Below, piece by piece: positions 22,907 to 33,957 of a stretch of 35,677 bases of DNA. Source of the stretch: Gammaproteobacteria bacterium (GTDB lineage: Bacteria; Pseudomonadota; Gammaproteobacteria; Steroidobacterales; Steroidobacteraceae); contig JASHTA010000315.1 of the NCBI GenBank assembly GCA_030040795.1, positions 1 through 35,677 of the forward strand, given 5' to 3'. The notes beneath the pieces were generated by a model that saw only the letters and a list, made by a program, of their open reading frames with translations, did no database searches and was not told where the DNA came from. Each line of letters starts with the position of its first letter. The first letter of the stretch is position 1. The position numbers were made by a program, and so were the translations under genes.

Positions 22907-25900
22907 ACGCCCACCTGCGCGCTCGGCTCGCCGGAGGCAAGCCGTGGAGGTGCCCACTTCGCCCGATTCTTGTGCGAGGCGGGATGGACGCAGAGATAGA
23001 CGACCGGCGTCGTGTAGAGCGTCAGCAGCTGGCTCACGATGAGTCCACCGACGATGGCGACGCCGAGGGGGCGGCGCATCGCAGTGCCTTCTCCATAGGC
23101 GAGAGCGAGCGGCAACGCGCCCGCGATGGCCGCGCAGGTGGTCATCATGATCGGGCGGAAACGCAGCTTGCAGGCGCGGGCGATGGCGGCGACCGGGTCG
23201 AGGCCGAGCTTGCGCTCCCCGTCGAGCCCGAAGTCCACCAGCATGATCGCATTTTTCATGACGATGCCGATCAGCATGATGATGCCGAGGAAAGAGACGA
23301 GGTCGAGCTCCTCGCCCGTCACGATCAGCGCGAGCAGCGCGCCGAGTCCGCCCGAGGGAATCGTCGAGAGGATGATGAGCGGATGCGCGAAGCTCTCATA
23401 CAGCATGCCGAGCACGACGTAGATCGCGAGTATCGCCGCGAGGAGCATGAGCGGCAGCTGGTTCGAGTTTTGCTGGAAGAGGCGCGCCGTGCCGTAGGTG
23501 CTTCCCTGGACGGAGGTTGGAACGTGGATCCGGTTCATGGTTCTTTGGATTGCCGTGAGCGCTTCGCCGAGCGACTCGCCCGCCGGCAGATTGAAGGAGA
23601 AGGAGGTGGAGGCGGAGTTCCCGGTATGGTTGACGCTCACCGGCGTCGTACCGATGTCGAAATGGCTGAAGGCGGAGAATGGAATCACGGTCTCGGCGCT
23701 GATGCTGACCGCCGAGCCGGTAGAGGCGTTGCCCCGTCCGGCATTGGCGAGAGAATTGGCGGCCGCATTGCGCGCCAGGTCGCTCGCGACGGCCGTGCTC
23801 GATAGGCTCGTGGCGCCGGGCGTGTTGAACTTCGTCGTGCCGGCGACCGCCTGCGTGAGCTGGGTGCCGCTCACCGCACCCCCGGCCGTGCTGATGTAGA
23901 GATTCTTCAGCGTGTCCGGGTTCTGCCAGAACTGGGGTGCCACCTCCATCACGACGTGGTACTGCTGGGGACTGTAGGGATTGTAGATGGTCGAGACCTG
24001 TGCCTGGGCGAATGCGTCGTCGAGCGAGCTGTCGATCTGCGCTTCGCTCAGGCCCAGGCGATAGGCCGTGTTGCGGTCGACGATCAGGTTCGCCTCGAGG
24101 CCGCCAGGCTGCAGGTCCGTGTCCACGTCGGTGATTTCAGGCACGTCCTGCAGCGCGAGTTGGAGCTTCTCGGACCAAGTCCTGAGCTCGGTCAGATCGT
24201 CGCCGAGCAGCGTGTACTGGTACTCCGAGTTGGCGGACCGGCCGCCGCCCCCGCCACCGATGTCCTGCTGCGATTGCAGGAACGTGCGCACGCCGCTCAC
24301 TTGAGCCAGCTCGGGCCGCAGGCGATCGATCACCTGGTCGGCCGAGGCGGTCCGCTCGCTCAGCGGTTTGAGCGTCACGTCGACATTCGCGCTGGTTCCA
24401 TTGCCTCCGAAGAAATTGCCCCCGCCCACCGAACCGGTCACGCTCTCCACGGCGGGATCCGCCTGGATGATGCGCGCGACCTCCTGAAGCTTGCCCTTCA
24501 CCAGCTGGAAGGAAGCGGACGGGTCGGCGCGCAGCCCCCCTTGCAGCTGGCCGGTATCCTCCTGCGGAAAGAAGCCCTTGGCCACGGCGACGTACAGATA
24601 GAAGTTGAGAGCGATCACCGTCAGGAGCACGGTGATCGTCAACCGGCGGTGATTGAGAACCCAGACGAGCGTCCTTTCGTATTCTGCGCGCAGCGCGGAG
24701 AAGCTGCGATCGAACAGGCGTGGCCGCGGCGGCGTCCCGGAGGCGGGTTGCGGGTGTCGGCGGTCCCGTCCAAGCAGGCGCGAGCACATCATCGGCGTGG
24801 TCGTGAGCGAGAGGGCGAGCGAGATGAGGATCGCGACCGCGAGGCTGATCGTGAACTCGCCGAACAGGCGGCCGACGATACCGCCGATCAGCTGGAAGGG
24901 AATGAACACGGAGACCAGCGAGAGACTCATCGCGAGCACGGTGAAGCCCACCTCGCGGGCGCCGAACAGCGCGGCCCGCATGCGCGGCATGCCTGCCTCG
25001 ATGTGCCGCGTCGTGTTCTCCATCACGACGATGGCATCGTCCACCACGAACCCGGTCGCGACCGTGAGCGCCATCAGGGAGAAATTGTCGAGCGTGAAGC
25101 CGAACAGGTACATCGCGCCGAAGGTTCCGATGAGCGACACCGGAACCACGACCGCCGGCACATACGCGGCGCGGTGGCTGCCGAGGAAGACGTAGACGAC
25201 CAGCACGACCATCACGACGGAGAGCAGCAGCGTTTCCTCGACCCGGCGCAGGGACTGACGAATTGTGACCGAGCGGTCGGAGGTCACCTTCAGGTCGATC
25301 GGGCCGTTGGTCGCGATGGCCGCCTTGAGCTGCGGCAGTTCCGCCTTGACGGCGTCGACCACGTCGATGACGTTCGCGCCCGGCTGCCTCAATACCTGGA
25401 CGGTGACCGCCGGCTTGCCGTTGTAGATGCCGTACGTTCGGATGTTCGCCGTGGCGCCGTCCTGCATGTCGGTGACCGTCGCGACATCGCCCAGCCTGAC
25501 GTAGGCGCCGTTGCGGCTCGCGATGATGAGGTTTCGATATGCGGTCGCATCGCGCGCGTTGTCGTTTGTGTAGATCTGGTAACGGGTCGGCCCGACATCG
25601 ATGCCGCCCTTCGGCGAATTGGCGTTCGCGTTGGAGATGGCCGCGACGACATCCTGGAGGGCGATGCCGTACTGAGAGAGGGCAAGGGGATTGAGCTCTA
25701 CCCGCACCGCCGGCAACGCGCTGCCGTTGACGTTGACGCCGCCGACACCCTTGATCTGCGCGAGACGCTGGGAGACCACGGCATCCGCGGCGTCGTAGAT
25801 CTGGCCTTGCGTGAGCAAATCGGAGGTCATTGCGATGGTCATGACCGGGAAGTTCGATGTGTTGATCTGGCGGTAGCTCGGGTTCTGCGTGAGGCCGGTC

Positions 25901-26259
25901 GGCAGGTCGGCGTGCGCCGCCTCGATCGCCGCCTCCACGTCGCGCGCGGCGCCGTTGATGTCCCGGTCCAGCCCGAACGTCAGCTGAATGTTCGTCGACC
26001 CCACGGTGCTGGTGGAGGTGATGTCGTTCACGTCGGCGATGGCGCCGAGATGGCGCTCCAGCGGGGTTGCGATACTGCTCGCCATGACCTCCGGACTCGC
26101 CCCGGGGAAGGAATCCGAGACGAAGATGGCCGGAACGTCGATGGGCGGCAGCGAAGCGACCGGCAGCAGGGTAAACGCGGCGGCGCCGGCAGCGGCGATG
26201 CCGAGCGTCAGCAGGATCGTCGCGACAGGCCGCGCGATGAACGGAGCGGAGATGTTCAC
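22903..26259 (-). CDS. mdtC: RND efflux pump inner-membrane protein, MdtC-like
   Basis: A protein of 1118 residues from the GTG at 26259, which overlaps the mdtB stop (GTGA); the start [16 protein letters not shown] matches RND N-termini, and the open frame upstream is antisense-free filler within mdtB. It has the 12-helix RND plan with proton-relay residues: the Asp pair in [12 protein letters not shown] (TM4) and Lys in [11 protein letters not shown] (TM10). It is about 90 residues longer than E. coli MdtC. The excess includes an Ala/Ser/Asn-rich insertion (about 793-860, between STAGGAV and VIPFSAF) and Gly-rich loops ([21 protein letters not shown]). It likely forms a heterotrimer with MdtB. 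Confidence 0.9.
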   Translation of the reverse strand: MNISAPFIARPVATILLTLGIAAAGAAAFTLLPVASLPPIDVPAIFVSDSFPGASPEVMASSIATPLERHLGAIADVNDITSTSTVGSTNIQLTFGLDRDINGAARDVEAAIEAAHADLPTGLTQNPSYRQINTSNFPVMTIAMTSDLLTQGQIYDAADAVVSQRLAQIKGVGGVNVNGSALPAVRVELNPLALSQYGIALQDVVAAISNANANSPKGGIDVGPTRYQIYTNDNARDATAYRNLIIASRNGAYVRLGDVATVTDMQDGATANIRTYGIYNGKPAVTVQVLRQPGANVIDVVDAVKAELPQLKAAIATNGPIDLKVTSDRSVTIRQSLRRVEETLLLSVVMVVLVVYVFLGSHRAAYVPAVVVPVSLIGTFGAMYLFGFTLDNFSLMALTVATGFVVDDAIVVMENTTRHIEAGMPRMRAALFGAREVGFTVLAMSLSLVSVFIPFQLIGGIVGRLFGEFTISLAVAILISLALSLTTTPMMCSRLLGRDRRHPQPASGTPPRPRLFDRSFSALRAEYERTLVWVLNHRRLTITVLLTVIALNFYLYVAVAKGFFPQEDTGQLQGGLRADPSASFQLVKGKLQEVARIIQADPAVESVTGSVGGGNFFGGNGTSANVDVTLKPLSERTASADQVIDRLRPELAQVSGVRTFLQSQQDIGGGGGGRSANSEYQYTLLGDDLTELRTWSEKLQLALQDVPEITDVDTDLQPGGLEANLIVDRNTAYRLGLSEAQIDSSLDDAFAQAQVSTIYNPYSPQQYHVVMEVAPQFWQNPDTLKNLYISTAGGAVSGTQLTQAVAGTTKFNTPGATSLSSTAVASDLARNAAANSLANAGRGNASTGSAVSISAETVIPFSAFSHFDIGTTPVSVNHTGNSASTSFSFNLPAGESLGEALTAIQRTMNRIHVPTSVQGSTYGTARLFQQNSNQLPLMLLAAILAIYVVLGMLYESFAHPLIILSTIPSGGLGALLALIVTGEELDLVSFLGIIMLIGIVMKNAIMLVDFGLDGERKLGLDPVAAIARACKLRFRPIMMTTCAAIAGALPLALAYGEGTAMRRPLGVAIVGGLIVSQLLTLYTTPVVYLCVHPASHKNRAKWAPPRLASGEPSAQVGV

Positions 26260-29200
26260 GTGGGATCGTCCGCCAGGACGCCAACGTCCGGCTCGGCCTC
26301 GCGGCGCTGCGCGATACGCTTCGCGATGCGGTCGAAGGCGAGATAGATGACCGGCGTGGTGAACAGCGTGAGAACCTGGCTCACCAGCAAGCCGCCCACG
26401 ATGCTGACGCCGAGCGGACGCCGCAGCTCCGAGCCGGTGCCGGCGCCGAACATGAGCGGCAGGGCGCCGAAGATGGCGACGACCGTCGTCATGATGATCG
26501 GACGGAACCGGAGCAGGCACGCCTGGTAGATGGCCTCGGTCGGCGCGAGGCCCTGCGTGCGCTCCGCATCGATCGCGAAGTCGATCATCAGGATCGCGTT
26601 CTTCTTCACGATCCCGATGAGCAGGATGATGCCGATCAGCGCGATGATGGTGAGATCATCGCCGGCCATCATGAGCGCGAGCAGCGCCCCGATGCCGGCG
26701 GAAGGCAGCGTCGAGAGGATCGTCACCGGGTGGATGAAGCTCTCATACAGCACTCCGAGGACGATGTACACGACTCCGACCGCCGCGAGCAGCAGCAGCA
26801 GCTCGTTCGTCAGGTTCTTGCGGAACGCGAGTGCCGCTCCCTGGAACGTCGTGCGGATGCTCTCCGGTATGCCGAGGCTCTGCTCGGTATTCTCGATCGC
26901 GTTCACCGCGGCGCCGAGCGAGACTCCCGGGGCGATGTTGAACGAGATCGTCGCGGCGGGAAACTGCGCGAGATGATTGATGACGAGAGGCCGCTGCTCG
27001 ATGTCTACCTTGACGATCGCCGAGAGCGGCACCTGTCCTCCGCCTGCAGACGGGACGTAGAGCGCCGAGGTGAGCGAATCGATCGAACGGAACGACTCGG
27101 GGTTCGCCTGCAGGATGACGCGGTACTGGTTCGACTGCGTGAAGATCGTCGAGATGATGCGCTGCCCGAACGCGTCGTACAGCGCGTTATCGACCGTGCC
27201 GACGCTGATTCCGAGCCGCGCGGCGCTGTCGCGGTCGATCGTGAGGTAGGCCGCGAGGCCGCTGTCCTCTTGATTGCTCGCCACGTCGGCGAGCTGCGGC
27301 AGCTGGCGAAGGGCCGCAACCAGTTTCGGCGTCCAGGTCGTGAGCGCCGTGCTGTCCGCGCTCTCGAGAATGAACTGGTATTCGGCGCGGCTCACGGTGT
27401 TGTCGAGCGTGAGGTCCTGGGCCGGCTGCATGTAGAGCGTGATGCCGGGGATGCTGGCCGTCTCCGCCTTCAGGCGCTGGATCACCTCGGCGGCCGTCGC
27501 GGCACGCTCGTCGCGCGGCTTGAGGTTGATGAGGAACCGGCCGCTGTTCAGCGTCACGTTGTTGCCATCGACGCCGATGAAGGATGACAGGCTCGCGACG
27601 TCCGGATCCTGCAGGATGGCGGCGGCGAGCGCCTGCTGCCGGTCCGCCATGGCGTTGTAGGAGATCGATTCCGACGCCTCGGAGACGCCCTGAATGAGGC
27701 CGGTGTCCTGCTCGGGAAAGAATCCCTTCGGAATGAGCACGTACAGCCACACCGTGACGACGAGAGTGCCGAGCGCAACCCACAGCGTCAGCGCCTGATG
27801 ATCGAGCACCCACGTGAGGCGCCTGCCGTACCAGCGCAGCACGGCATTGAACCAGTCCCAGCGCGGCTCGTGGCCTTTGTCCGGTCCGCCCTCTCCCGCC
27901 CGCGGATGCGCATGGAGCAGCTTGGCGCACATCATGGGCACGAGGGTGAGCGAGACGACCGCCGAGATGAGGATGGTGACGGCGAGCGTGATGGCGAACT
28001 CGCGGAACAGCCGGCCGACCACATCCTGCATGAAGAGCAGCGGAATGAGCACGGCGATGAGGGAGACCGTGAGGGAGATGATGGTGAAGCCGATCTGCCC
28101 GGCTCCCTTCAGCGCGGCCTCGAGAGGCCGCTCTCCCGCCTCGATGTAGCGCGAGATGTTCTCGATCATCACGATGGCGTCGTCCACCACGAAGCCGGTT
28201 GCGATGGTGAGCGCCATCAGCGAGAGATTGTTGAGGCTGAAGCCGGCGAGGTACATCACGGCGAACGTGCCGACGATCGACAGCGGCACCGAGAGGCTAG
28301 GGATGATCGTCGCCGGCACGTTCCGCAGGAACAGGAAGATGACGAGCACGACCAGCGCGACGGCGAGGGTGAGCTCGAACTGCACGTCCTTGATCGAGGC
28401 CCTGATCGTGACGGTACGGTCGGTGAGAGGCGTGACATCGACGCCCGCGGGCAAGGACGCCTCGAGCGAGGGCAGGAGCTGCTGGATCCGCTTGACCACG
28501 TCCACGACGTTGGCGCCGGGCTGGCGTTGGACGTTGAGGATCAGGGCCGGCGTCGTGTTCATCCAGCCGCCGAGCTCGGTGTTCTCGGCGCTCGAGGCGA
28601 GGGTCGCCACGTCGCGCAGGCGGACAGGCGCGCCGTTGCGGTACGCGATGATGATGTCGCCGTACTCCGCGGTGGACTCGAGCTGGTCGTTGGTGTTGAT
28701 GGTGTACGTGCGCGCGGGCCCATCGAGCGTGCCCGTCGGGCCGTTCTGATTCGCGACGCTGACCGTCGTGCGCAGGTCGTCGAGGTTCAAGCCGTACGCC
28801 GCCAGCGCGAGCGGATTGACGATCACTCTCACCGCCGGCCGCTCGCCGCCGCTGATGCTGACTACTCCGACACCCTTGAGCTGGGAGATCTTCTGCGCGA
28901 TGCGCGTGTCGGCGAGGTCCTCGACCTGCGTGAGCGGCATCACCTTCGAGGTGATGCCGAGGGTCAGCACGGGCACATCTGCGGGGTTGACCTTGGCGTA
29001 GATCGGCGGAGCGGGCAGGTCCTGAGGGAGCAGCACCTGTGCCGCGCTGATGGCCGCCTGCACTTCCTGCTCGGCCACATCGAGCGCGAGCGACAGGTCG
29101 AACTGAAGAGTGATGACGGAGGCGCCGGCCGAGCTCGTCGAGGACATCTGATCGAGCCCCGGCATCTGGCCGAGCTGCTTCTCGAGAGGCGCCGTGATCG

Positions 29201-29384
29201 CGGAGGTCATCACCTCGGGGCTCGCGCCGGGGTAGAAGGTCTGCACCTCGATCGTCGGATAGTCCACCTCCGGAAGCGCCGAGAGCGGCAGCTGCAGGTA
29301 GGCGATGATGCCGACCGTGAGGATCGCGACCATGAGCAGGGTCGTCGCGACCGGACGCAGAATGAAGAGACGTGAAGGATTCAC
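26256..29384 (-). CDS. mdtB: RND efflux pump inner-membrane protein, MdtB-like
   Basis: A protein of 1042 residues, the normal RND length, from a GTG at 29384 ([19 protein letters not shown], the typical first helix), 19 bp after the adaptor stop. The Asp pair in [12 protein letters not shown] and the Lys in [14 protein letters not shown] (TM10) needed for proton coupling are intact; [15 protein letters not shown] marks the start of the second half. Order and coupling with mdtC support an MdtB/MdtC heteromeric pump. E. coli MdtABC exports bile salts, novobiocin and some beta-lactams; the substrates here are inferred only by family. Confidence 0.92.
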   Translation of the reverse strand: MNPSRLFILRPVATTLLMVAILTVGIIAYLQLPLSALPEVDYPTIEVQTFYPGASPEVMTSAITAPLEKQLGQMPGLDQMSSTSSAGASVITLQFDLSLALDVAEQEVQAAISAAQVLLPQDLPAPPIYAKVNPADVPVLTLGITSKVMPLTQVEDLADTRIAQKISQLKGVGVVSISGGERPAVRVIVNPLALAAYGLNLDDLRTTVSVANQNGPTGTLDGPARTYTINTNDQLESTAEYGDIIIAYRNGAPVRLRDVATLASSAENTELGGWMNTTPALILNVQRQPGANVVDVVKRIQQLLPSLEASLPAGVDVTPLTDRTVTIRASIKDVQFELTLAVALVVLVIFLFLRNVPATIIPSLSVPLSIVGTFAVMYLAGFSLNNLSLMALTIATGFVVDDAIVMIENISRYIEAGERPLEAALKGAGQIGFTIISLTVSLIAVLIPLLFMQDVVGRLFREFAITLAVTILISAVVSLTLVPMMCAKLLHAHPRAGEGGPDKGHEPRWDWFNAVLRWYGRRLTWVLDHQALTLWVALGTLVVTVWLYVLIPKGFFPEQDTGLIQGVSEASESISYNAMADRQQALAAAILQDPDVASLSSFIGVDGNNVTLNSGRFLINLKPRDERAATAAEVIQRLKAETASIPGITLYMQPAQDLTLDNTVSRAEYQFILESADSTALTTWTPKLVAALRQLPQLADVASNQEDSGLAAYLTIDRDSAARLGISVGTVDNALYDAFGQRIISTIFTQSNQYRVILQANPESFRSIDSLTSALYVPSAGGGQVPLSAIVKVDIEQRPLVINHLAQFPAATISFNIAPGVSLGAAVNAIENTEQSLGIPESIRTTFQGAALAFRKNLTNELLLLLAAVGVVYIVLGVLYESFIHPVTILSTLPSAGIGALLALMMAGDDLTIIALIGIILLIGIVKKNAILMIDFAIDAERTQGLAPTEAIYQACLLRFRPIIMTTVVAIFGALPLMFGAGTGSELRRPLGVSIVGGLLVSQVLTLFTTPVIYLAFDRIAKRIAQRREAEPDVGVLADDPT

Positions 29385-29403
29385 GGCGTAGCCTGCGGCC
29401 TGC

Positions 29404-30801
29404 TCACGAGGACTGGCTGCCCGACTCGGCCGGCGCGTGCGTGCGATTGGGTTGCCCGCCGGGCGCATAGCCGGGCCGCTTGCCCCGCATGAAGCCCGGC
29501 CGCCTTCCCTGGAACGCGGCCGGCCGCCTGGCCGGCGTCTCGCTCGACTGCTCGCCAGGGACTTCCACCCGCGCGCCGTCCCGCAGCCGGTCGGCTCCCT
29601 CCGTGACGACGATGTCGCTCGCGTTGAGGCCGGATTTCACCGCAACGTTGTCGCCGTCGACCTGCCCGAGCGTAATCGGGCGCACGGAGACGGTATCGTT
29701 CGGGTTGACCACGTAGACGAACGTGGACAGCACGCCGTTCGGCGCTCCGTGTCGGACCGCGGCACCGGGGATGACGAGTTGCTGATGCAGGACATCCTCG
29801 ACCAGCTGAACGTTGACGAACTGATTCGGGAACAGCGTGTTCGCTTGGTTATCGAACTGCGCGCGCAGCTTGACGGTGCCCGTCGTGGGGTCGATCTCGT
29901 TGTCGAGCGTCAGGAGCTTGCCCGTGGCGAGCAGCTTGCTGTCGCTGCGATCGTAGGCCGTGACTTCCAGCGTTGCGCCCGACTGAAGCCGCTGCTCGAT
30001 GCCCGGAACGTAGTCCTCGGCGATCGGGAAGATGACGGTGATCGGATGCAGCTGCGTGACGACGACGATGCCGTTGGCGTCGCCCGGGGTCACGTAGTTG
30101 CCGGCGTCGACCTGTCTCAAGCCCACGCGGCCCTCGATGGGGGAGACGATATGGCAGTAAGCGAGATTGACCTCCGCGGCCTCCACGGCCGCTTTGTCGG
30201 ACTCGACCGTCCCTTCGTACTGGGAGACCAGGTACTTCTGCGTATCGAGCTGCTGTCCGGATACGGCGTCCTGTTTGATGAGATCCGCATAGCGCTTCAG
30301 GTCGAGCTGGTCATCCGCAAGCTGTGCCTCGTCGCGGGCGAGATTCCCCTTGGCCTGGTCGAGGGCGGCCTGGTAGGGCCGGGGATCGATCTGCGCGAGG
30401 AAATCGCCCTTGCGCACGAGCTGGCCTTCGGTGAATCCGATCTTCTGCAGGTACCCGCTGATCTGAGTTTTCACCGTCACCGTCGCGAGCGGCGTGACCG
30501 TGCCGAGCGCGGGAATCCGGATGGTGATGTCGCCCAGCGTGGCGCGGGCGACCGCGACGGAGACGGGGCTGTTGTCAGTCTCTGCGAAGCGCGCAAAGCG
30601 CGGGCCACCTCGACCGGGCGGGCCGAAGCCGGATCGCTGCGGCCGGTGATGCAGGCCTCTCACCACCAGGAAGGCGATCACGAGCACGACGACCGCGCCG
30701 ATGATCAGCGCCCACTTGCGCCGTCCGGTGCGGGTCGGCGGCGGCGGCGTCTCGCGCAACGAGGAGGGGGCTTCGCGTTCCTGCTCAGTCAATGCGTCCA
30801 C
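29404..30801 (-). CDS. mdtA: RND periplasmic adaptor, MdtA-like
   Basis: A protein of 465 residues from a GTG at 30801 with AGGTGA about 6 nt upstream, beginning 8 bp after the baeR stop. A Pro-rich cytoplasmic tail precedes a helix (about 31-49). The barrel-sandwich halves ([38 protein letters not shown]) flank an alpha hairpin, followed by beta-barrel and membrane-proximal domains ([19 protein letters not shown] is strongly MdtA-like). No lipobox, so it is anchored by the helix. A C-terminal Arg/Gly/Pro-rich tail (about 425-465, [17 protein letters not shown]) is longer than in E. coli MdtA and of unknown use. Confidence 0.92.
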   Translation of the reverse strand: MDALTEQEREAPSSLRETPPPPTRTGRRKWALIIGAVVVLVIAFLVVRGLHHRPQRSGFGPPGRGGPRFARFAETDNSPVSVAVARATLGDITIRIPALGTVTPLATVTVKTQISGYLQKIGFTEGQLVRKGDFLAQIDPRPYQAALDQAKGNLARDEAQLADDQLDLKRYADLIKQDAVSGQQLDTQKYLVSQYEGTVESDKAAVEAAEVNLAYCHIVSPIEGRVGLRQVDAGNYVTPGDANGIVVVTQLHPITVIFPIAEDYVPGIEQRLQSGATLEVTAYDRSDSKLLATGKLLTLDNEIDPTTGTVKLRAQFDNQANTLFPNQFVNVQLVEDVLHQQLVIPGAAVRHGAPNGVLSTFVYVVNPNDTVSVRPITLGQVDGDNVAVKSGLNASDIVVTEGADRLRDGARVEVPGEQSSETPARRPAAFQGRRPGFMRGKRPGYAPGGQPNRTHAPAESGSQSS

Positions 30802-30809
30802 GGGTTCAC

Positions 30810-31493
30810 CTATAACTCCAGCTTGTAGCCAACGCCGTACACGGACTCGACGAATTCCCGGTCCGGGCTCGCCCGCTGCAGCTTGCGTCGGAGATTCTTC
30901 ACATGACTGTCGACCGTGCGATCGGTCACCACGCGGTGATCGGCGTACAGGTTGTCGAGCAGCTGCGCACGAGAGAACACGCGCCCCGGTGCGGCGGCGA
31001 GCGTTCTCAACAGTCGGAATTCAACGGGCGTCAGATCGAGGGGCTTGCCGTCGAATGCCGCCACGTAATGATGCTCGTCGATCGTCAATCCGAGCGCGCT
31101 CGCCGGCACGGAGCCGCGGCTGGCGCGCCGGAACACCGCCTTGACGCGCGCGACCACCTCGCGCGGGCTGAACGGCTTGCAGATGTAGTCGTCGGCTCCG
31201 AGCTCGAGCCCGAGCAGCCGATCGATCTCCTCCACGCGGGCGGTGACCATCACGAGAGGAACATCCGTGAACGTTCTGAGCTCGCGGCAGACATCCAGTC
31301 CATCGCGGCCCGGCAGCATCAAATCGAGGACGATCAGGTCGGGCGGGTTCGCCTTCACCGCCGGCACCACTTCGCGGCCGTCCGCGATCCAGCTGGCCTC
31401 GTAGCCGGAGGCCCTGAAGTAATCGCCGAGGAGGGCGGCGAGCTTCGGCTCGTCTTCGACGATGAGGATCTTGGCCGCGCTCTCACCGCTCAT
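30810..31493 (-). CDS. baeR: OmpR-family response regulator BaeR
   Basis: A protein of 227 residues. The receiver has the acidic pocket in VEDEPKL, phospho-acceptor Asp57 ([13 protein letters not shown]), Thr84 and Lys107 ([16 protein letters not shown]), and a winged helix ending [17 protein letters not shown] and [30 protein letters not shown] and the preceding PLVMVTAR are nearly the E. coli BaeR sequence, so I am confident of the orthologue call. BaeR activates mdtABC on envelope stress. Here it precedes mdtA by 8 bp and follows baeS by 3 bp, so all are in one transcript and autoregulation would be built in. Confidence 0.95.
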   Translation of the reverse strand: MSGESAAKILIVEDEPKLAALLGDYFRASGYEASWIADGREVVPAVKANPPDLIVLDLMLPGRDGLDVCRELRTFTDVPLVMVTARVEEIDRLLGLELGADDYICKPFSPREVVARVKAVFRRASRGSVPASALGLTIDEHHYVAAFDGKPLDLTPVEFRLLRTLAAAPGRVFSRAQLLDNLYADHRVVTDRTVDSHVKNLRRKLQRASPDREFVESVYGVGYKLEL

Positions 31494-31496
31494 GGC

Positions 31497-32897
31497 TCAC
31501 CTCGCCACCGGCAGCGTGACGGAGACCCACAGTCCCCCGAGCGGGGAGCTTTGCGCGCTGATCGTGCCTCGGTGCGCCTCGACGATGCTCTTGCAGATCG
31601 CGAGCCCGAGACCGACGCCGCCGCTCTCCCGGTTGCGTGAGCCGTCGACGCGGTAGAAGCGGTCGAACAGCCGCGGCACGAGCTCCGCCGGAACGCCGGG
31701 CTCGGAGTCTTGCAGGTCGATCACGACCCGCTCGCGCTCCCCGCGGCAGCACACCCGGAACCGACCGCCCGCATCGGTGTAGCGGATGGAATTCTCGACG
31801 AGATTGGAGAACAGCTGCTGAATGCGGGTCTCATCGCCGCTCACGATGAGCTCATGCTGGGGGACGTCCGACTCGAGCGTAATGCGGCGCTCGCTCAGCC
31901 GGTCCTGAAAGCCCCTGAGCCTCAGCCGCAGGAGCTCCGCCACATCCACATCCGCCATGCGATACGTGAGGGCGCCGATATCCGCGAGCGACAGCTCATA
32001 GAGATCGTTCACCAGCTTGCCGAGGGTCGCCACCTCTCCCTGCAGGGATTTGAGGATCTCCGGCGTGAGGCTGCGTACACCGTCCTCGATGGCTTCGAGC
32101 TCTCCCCGCAGGACGGCAAGCGGCGTGCGCAGCTCGTGCGAGATGTCCGCCATGAACGCGCGGCGCATTTGCTCGTTCTTCTCGAGCGCGAGCGCGAGCC
32201 GGTTGAAGTCGTCCGACAAACGGCCGATCTCATCGGGAGCAGACACCGGGAGCCGTGTCGCGTAGTCGCCCGCGGCGAGGCGATGGGTGGCGGCGGTGAT
32301 GTGCTTGACCGGCCCGAGCAGGCGGTGCGTGAGCAGAACCGCGACGAGCGCGGCGAACAGCACGGCGCCCGCGCCGATGATCCACGTGGAGACGAGCTGC
32401 CGGTCCTGAAGGTGCGCCCCGGCTCCGGGCGTCACCCGCTGGAAGGGCAGAACGGCGAGCCAGCCGACCGTCGTGCCGCGCACGATGATGGGCCGCATGG
32501 GCGCATCCGCGCCGATCACATCGGAGTTGCCGGTCACGAGCCGCCGCTGGGCGTCGAGCAGTGCCACCCGCAGGCTGACGCCTGTGAGGTCGGACTCCGA
32601 GATCCGGTCCCGCGACACCGAGGTCGGATCGACTCCGTGAAGCTCCGCGGATCTCCCGAGCAACAAGCTGAACCACGCGCGCGGATTGTGGCGCAGGAAG
32701 TCCCAGCTGCCGTGCTGCTCGTAGGCGTTGGCGAGCGAGGGCACCAGGCTCTCGATGCGCTCGACGCCCTGCTCGTTGAGGTATCCGAGAAAGCCGCGGA
32801 CGAAGCTGACACGCGCGGCAATGCTCGTCGCGAGCACGGCGAGCATGCTCGTTGCGAGCAGAGCGAAAAACAGCTTTGACGTGATACCGAGTTTCAT
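31497..32897 (-). CDS. baeS: Envelope-stress sensor histidine kinase BaeS
   Basis: A protein of 466 residues. The N-terminus GITSKLFFALLATSM and the periplasmic YEQHGSWDFLRHNPRAWF resemble E. coli BaeS (GITGKLF, YAQHGNWRFLRNN). It has TM1 about 8-28, a periplasmic sensor of about 140 residues, TM2 about 170-190, HAMP about 191-243 (RLAAGDYATRLPVSAPDEIGRLSDDFNRLA), phospho-acceptor His254 in DISHELRTPLAVLRGELEAI and an ATPase with N box NLVENSIRYTD and G2 GGVGLGLAICKSIVEAH. It senses envelope damage by indole, flavonoids or metals in E. coli. It is the first gene of the operon, with no clear Shine-Dalgarno. Confidence 0.95.
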   Translation of the reverse strand: MKLGITSKLFFALLATSMLAVLATSIAARVSFVRGFLGYLNEQGVERIESLVPSLANAYEQHGSWDFLRHNPRAWFSLLLGRSAELHGVDPTSVSRDRISESDLTGVSLRVALLDAQRRLVTGNSDVIGADAPMRPIIVRGTTVGWLAVLPFQRVTPGAGAHLQDRQLVSTWIIGAGAVLFAALVAVLLTHRLLGPVKHITAATHRLAAGDYATRLPVSAPDEIGRLSDDFNRLALALEKNEQMRRAFMADISHELRTPLAVLRGELEAIEDGVRSLTPEILKSLQGEVATLGKLVNDLYELSLADIGALTYRMADVDVAELLRLRLRGFQDRLSERRITLESDVPQHELIVSGDETRIQQLFSNLVENSIRYTDAGGRFRVCCRGERERVVIDLQDSEPGVPAELVPRLFDRFYRVDGSRNRESGGVGLGLAICKSIVEAHRGTISAQSSPLGGLWVSVTLPVAR

Positions 32898-32970
32898 CGC
32901 TTGAGGGTGGATGTGTATTGCCGCCGCCGCGCCCGGGGATGCGGCTGGCCGGCACAGTGCGATCCGCTAC

Positions 32971-32999
32971 ATCAAATCCCTGCGCGGCTTGGCAATCAA
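32971..32999 (-). promoter_or_regulatory. Candidate promoter of the baeSR-mdtABC operon
   Basis: On the - strand, TTGATT (32999-32994, 4/6), a 17-bp spacer and TTTGAT (32976-32971, 4/6), giving a leader of about 65 nt before baeS. Moderate quality, as expected of an activated promoter. Confidence 0.35.
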
Positions 33000-33021
33000 G
33001 CTCATGCGCGCGAATCCACAT

Positions 33022-33043
33022 ATTCTCCAAGTTCCCTCCACAT
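33022..33043. promoter_or_regulatory. Possible BaeR-binding direct repeat
   Basis: ATTCTCCAAGT and TCCCTCCACAT are adjacent 11-mers with 7 matching positions, the 11-bp spacing typical of OmpR-family sites. They start 22 bp upstream of the candidate -35. TCTCCA also occurs in the E. coli BaeR box, although here it is on the opposite strand to transcription. Confidence 0.35.
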
Positions 33044-33071
33044 TCTGCACCCAATTGTTACCGCCGGTGAG

Positions 33072-33121
33072 TCGCGGTTTTCGCCGTTGTTACGGATCGC
33101 GGTTTACGCTGTCGTGACGGA
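33072..33121. repeat. 25-bp imperfect tandem repeat upstream of baeS
   Basis: Two adjacent 25-bp units, 33072-33096 and 33097-33121, agree at 21 of 25 positions; both begin TCGCGGTTT and end ACGGA. They lie in the 256-bp gap between baeS and the ABC-2 permease stop, which has no gene. They could be regulator sites or a simple duplication. Confidence 0.75.
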
Positions 33122-33153
33122 CCGCCGCCTGCGCCGGGGAGGAGATTTTCGGC

Positions 33154-33957
33154 TCAGCTCGCGCTTTCTGCGCTGTAGCGCGCCAGCAGGCCGGTGCGGA
33201 TCGCGTATCGGTATACGCGTACGAAGAAGCCGCCGCAGAGCAGGATCTCGAGGACGGCCAGCGCGATGCCCCCGAGAAGAGGGCCTGTCGCGAAGGTCCG
33301 TCCCGCGACGATGGCGCGCATGTCCTCGAAGACATAAGACGGCGGCAGGACGCGCGCGACGGCCTGCATCCATGACGGCAGCGTGGAGAGTGGATAAAAC
33401 ACCCCGACGAAGGGAGAGAGCAGGGCGGGGAGTGGCCAGACCATCCACTCCGAAGCCGGCCCGAGCCGCAGCACCACGGCGCTTGCGAAAATGCCGAGGG
33501 CGATGCCGAACAGGAAAAGTACGAGCAGGAAGGGAACGAGCGCGAGTCCGAGAGAGAAGAAGGAGAGCCCGAACACCGCAATGGCGAGCACCAGCATCAC
33601 GGCGAGGCCGAGCAGGCTCATCAGGATGCTGGTTGCGACGAGGGCCGCGACGTATTCCGAGATCGCGAGCGGAGCTGCGAAGAAGTTGAGAAAGTTGTGT
33701 GTCCACACATCCTCGAGGAACGCGGTGGTGACGCCCTGCATGATGCGCGTGAAGAAATCCCACATGAGCACTGCGCCGAGCAGACTCGTGACAACGTTGA
33801 AGCGCGAGCCGACGACGGCGCTCAGATAGCGGGTGATGAAGCCCCAGAGCACGATGTCGATGGCGACCCACGCGAACAGCGGCAGCACGCGGACGGGACT
33901 GCCGCGCATCAGGTAGAACTGGCGCAGCATCACTCCGGCGATCGCCCGCAGCTTCAT
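33154..33957 (-). CDS. ABC-2 type transporter permease
   Basis: A protein of 267 residues, about six membrane helices: FAWVAIDIVLWGFI (near 28-41), SLLGAVLMWDFF (58-69), a long pair around 105-160 (LVATSILMSLLGLAVMLVLA; LALVPFLLVLFLFGIALGIF), LPALLSPFVGVFYPL (near 176-190) and a final LAVLEILLCGGFFV. The PL..LPSWMQAVARVLPPSYVFE stretch before the last helix is a hallmark of ABC-2 exporters. Its start overlaps the ATPase stop (ATGA). Two copies would pair with two ATPase subunits. The substrate is unknown: polysaccharide, lipid or drug. Confidence 0.88.
   Translation of the reverse strand: MKLRAIAGVMLRQFYLMRGSPVRVLPLFAWVAIDIVLWGFITRYLSAVVGSRFNVVTSLLGAVLMWDFFTRIMQGVTTAFLEDVWTHNFLNFFAAPLAISEYVAALVATSILMSLLGLAVMLVLAIAVFGLSFFSLGLALVPFLLVLFLFGIALGIFASAVVLRLGPASEWMVWPLPALLSPFVGVFYPLSTLPSWMQAVARVLPPSYVFEDMRAIVAGRTFATGPLLGGIALAVLEILLCGGFFVRVYRYAIRTGLLARYSAESAS

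Noticed and set aside
23956-26346. 796-codon + strand frame opposite mdtC
   Set aside because: It is an antisense shadow of a conserved RND gene, full of Asp/Arg/His runs with no recognisable domain.
27798-29375. 525-codon + strand frame opposite mdtB
   Set aside because: Same reason: the - strand gene is unmistakable and the frame has shadow-type composition.
29437-30828. 463-codon + strand frame opposite mdtA
   Set aside because: It is antisense to a clear adaptor gene and has no domain.
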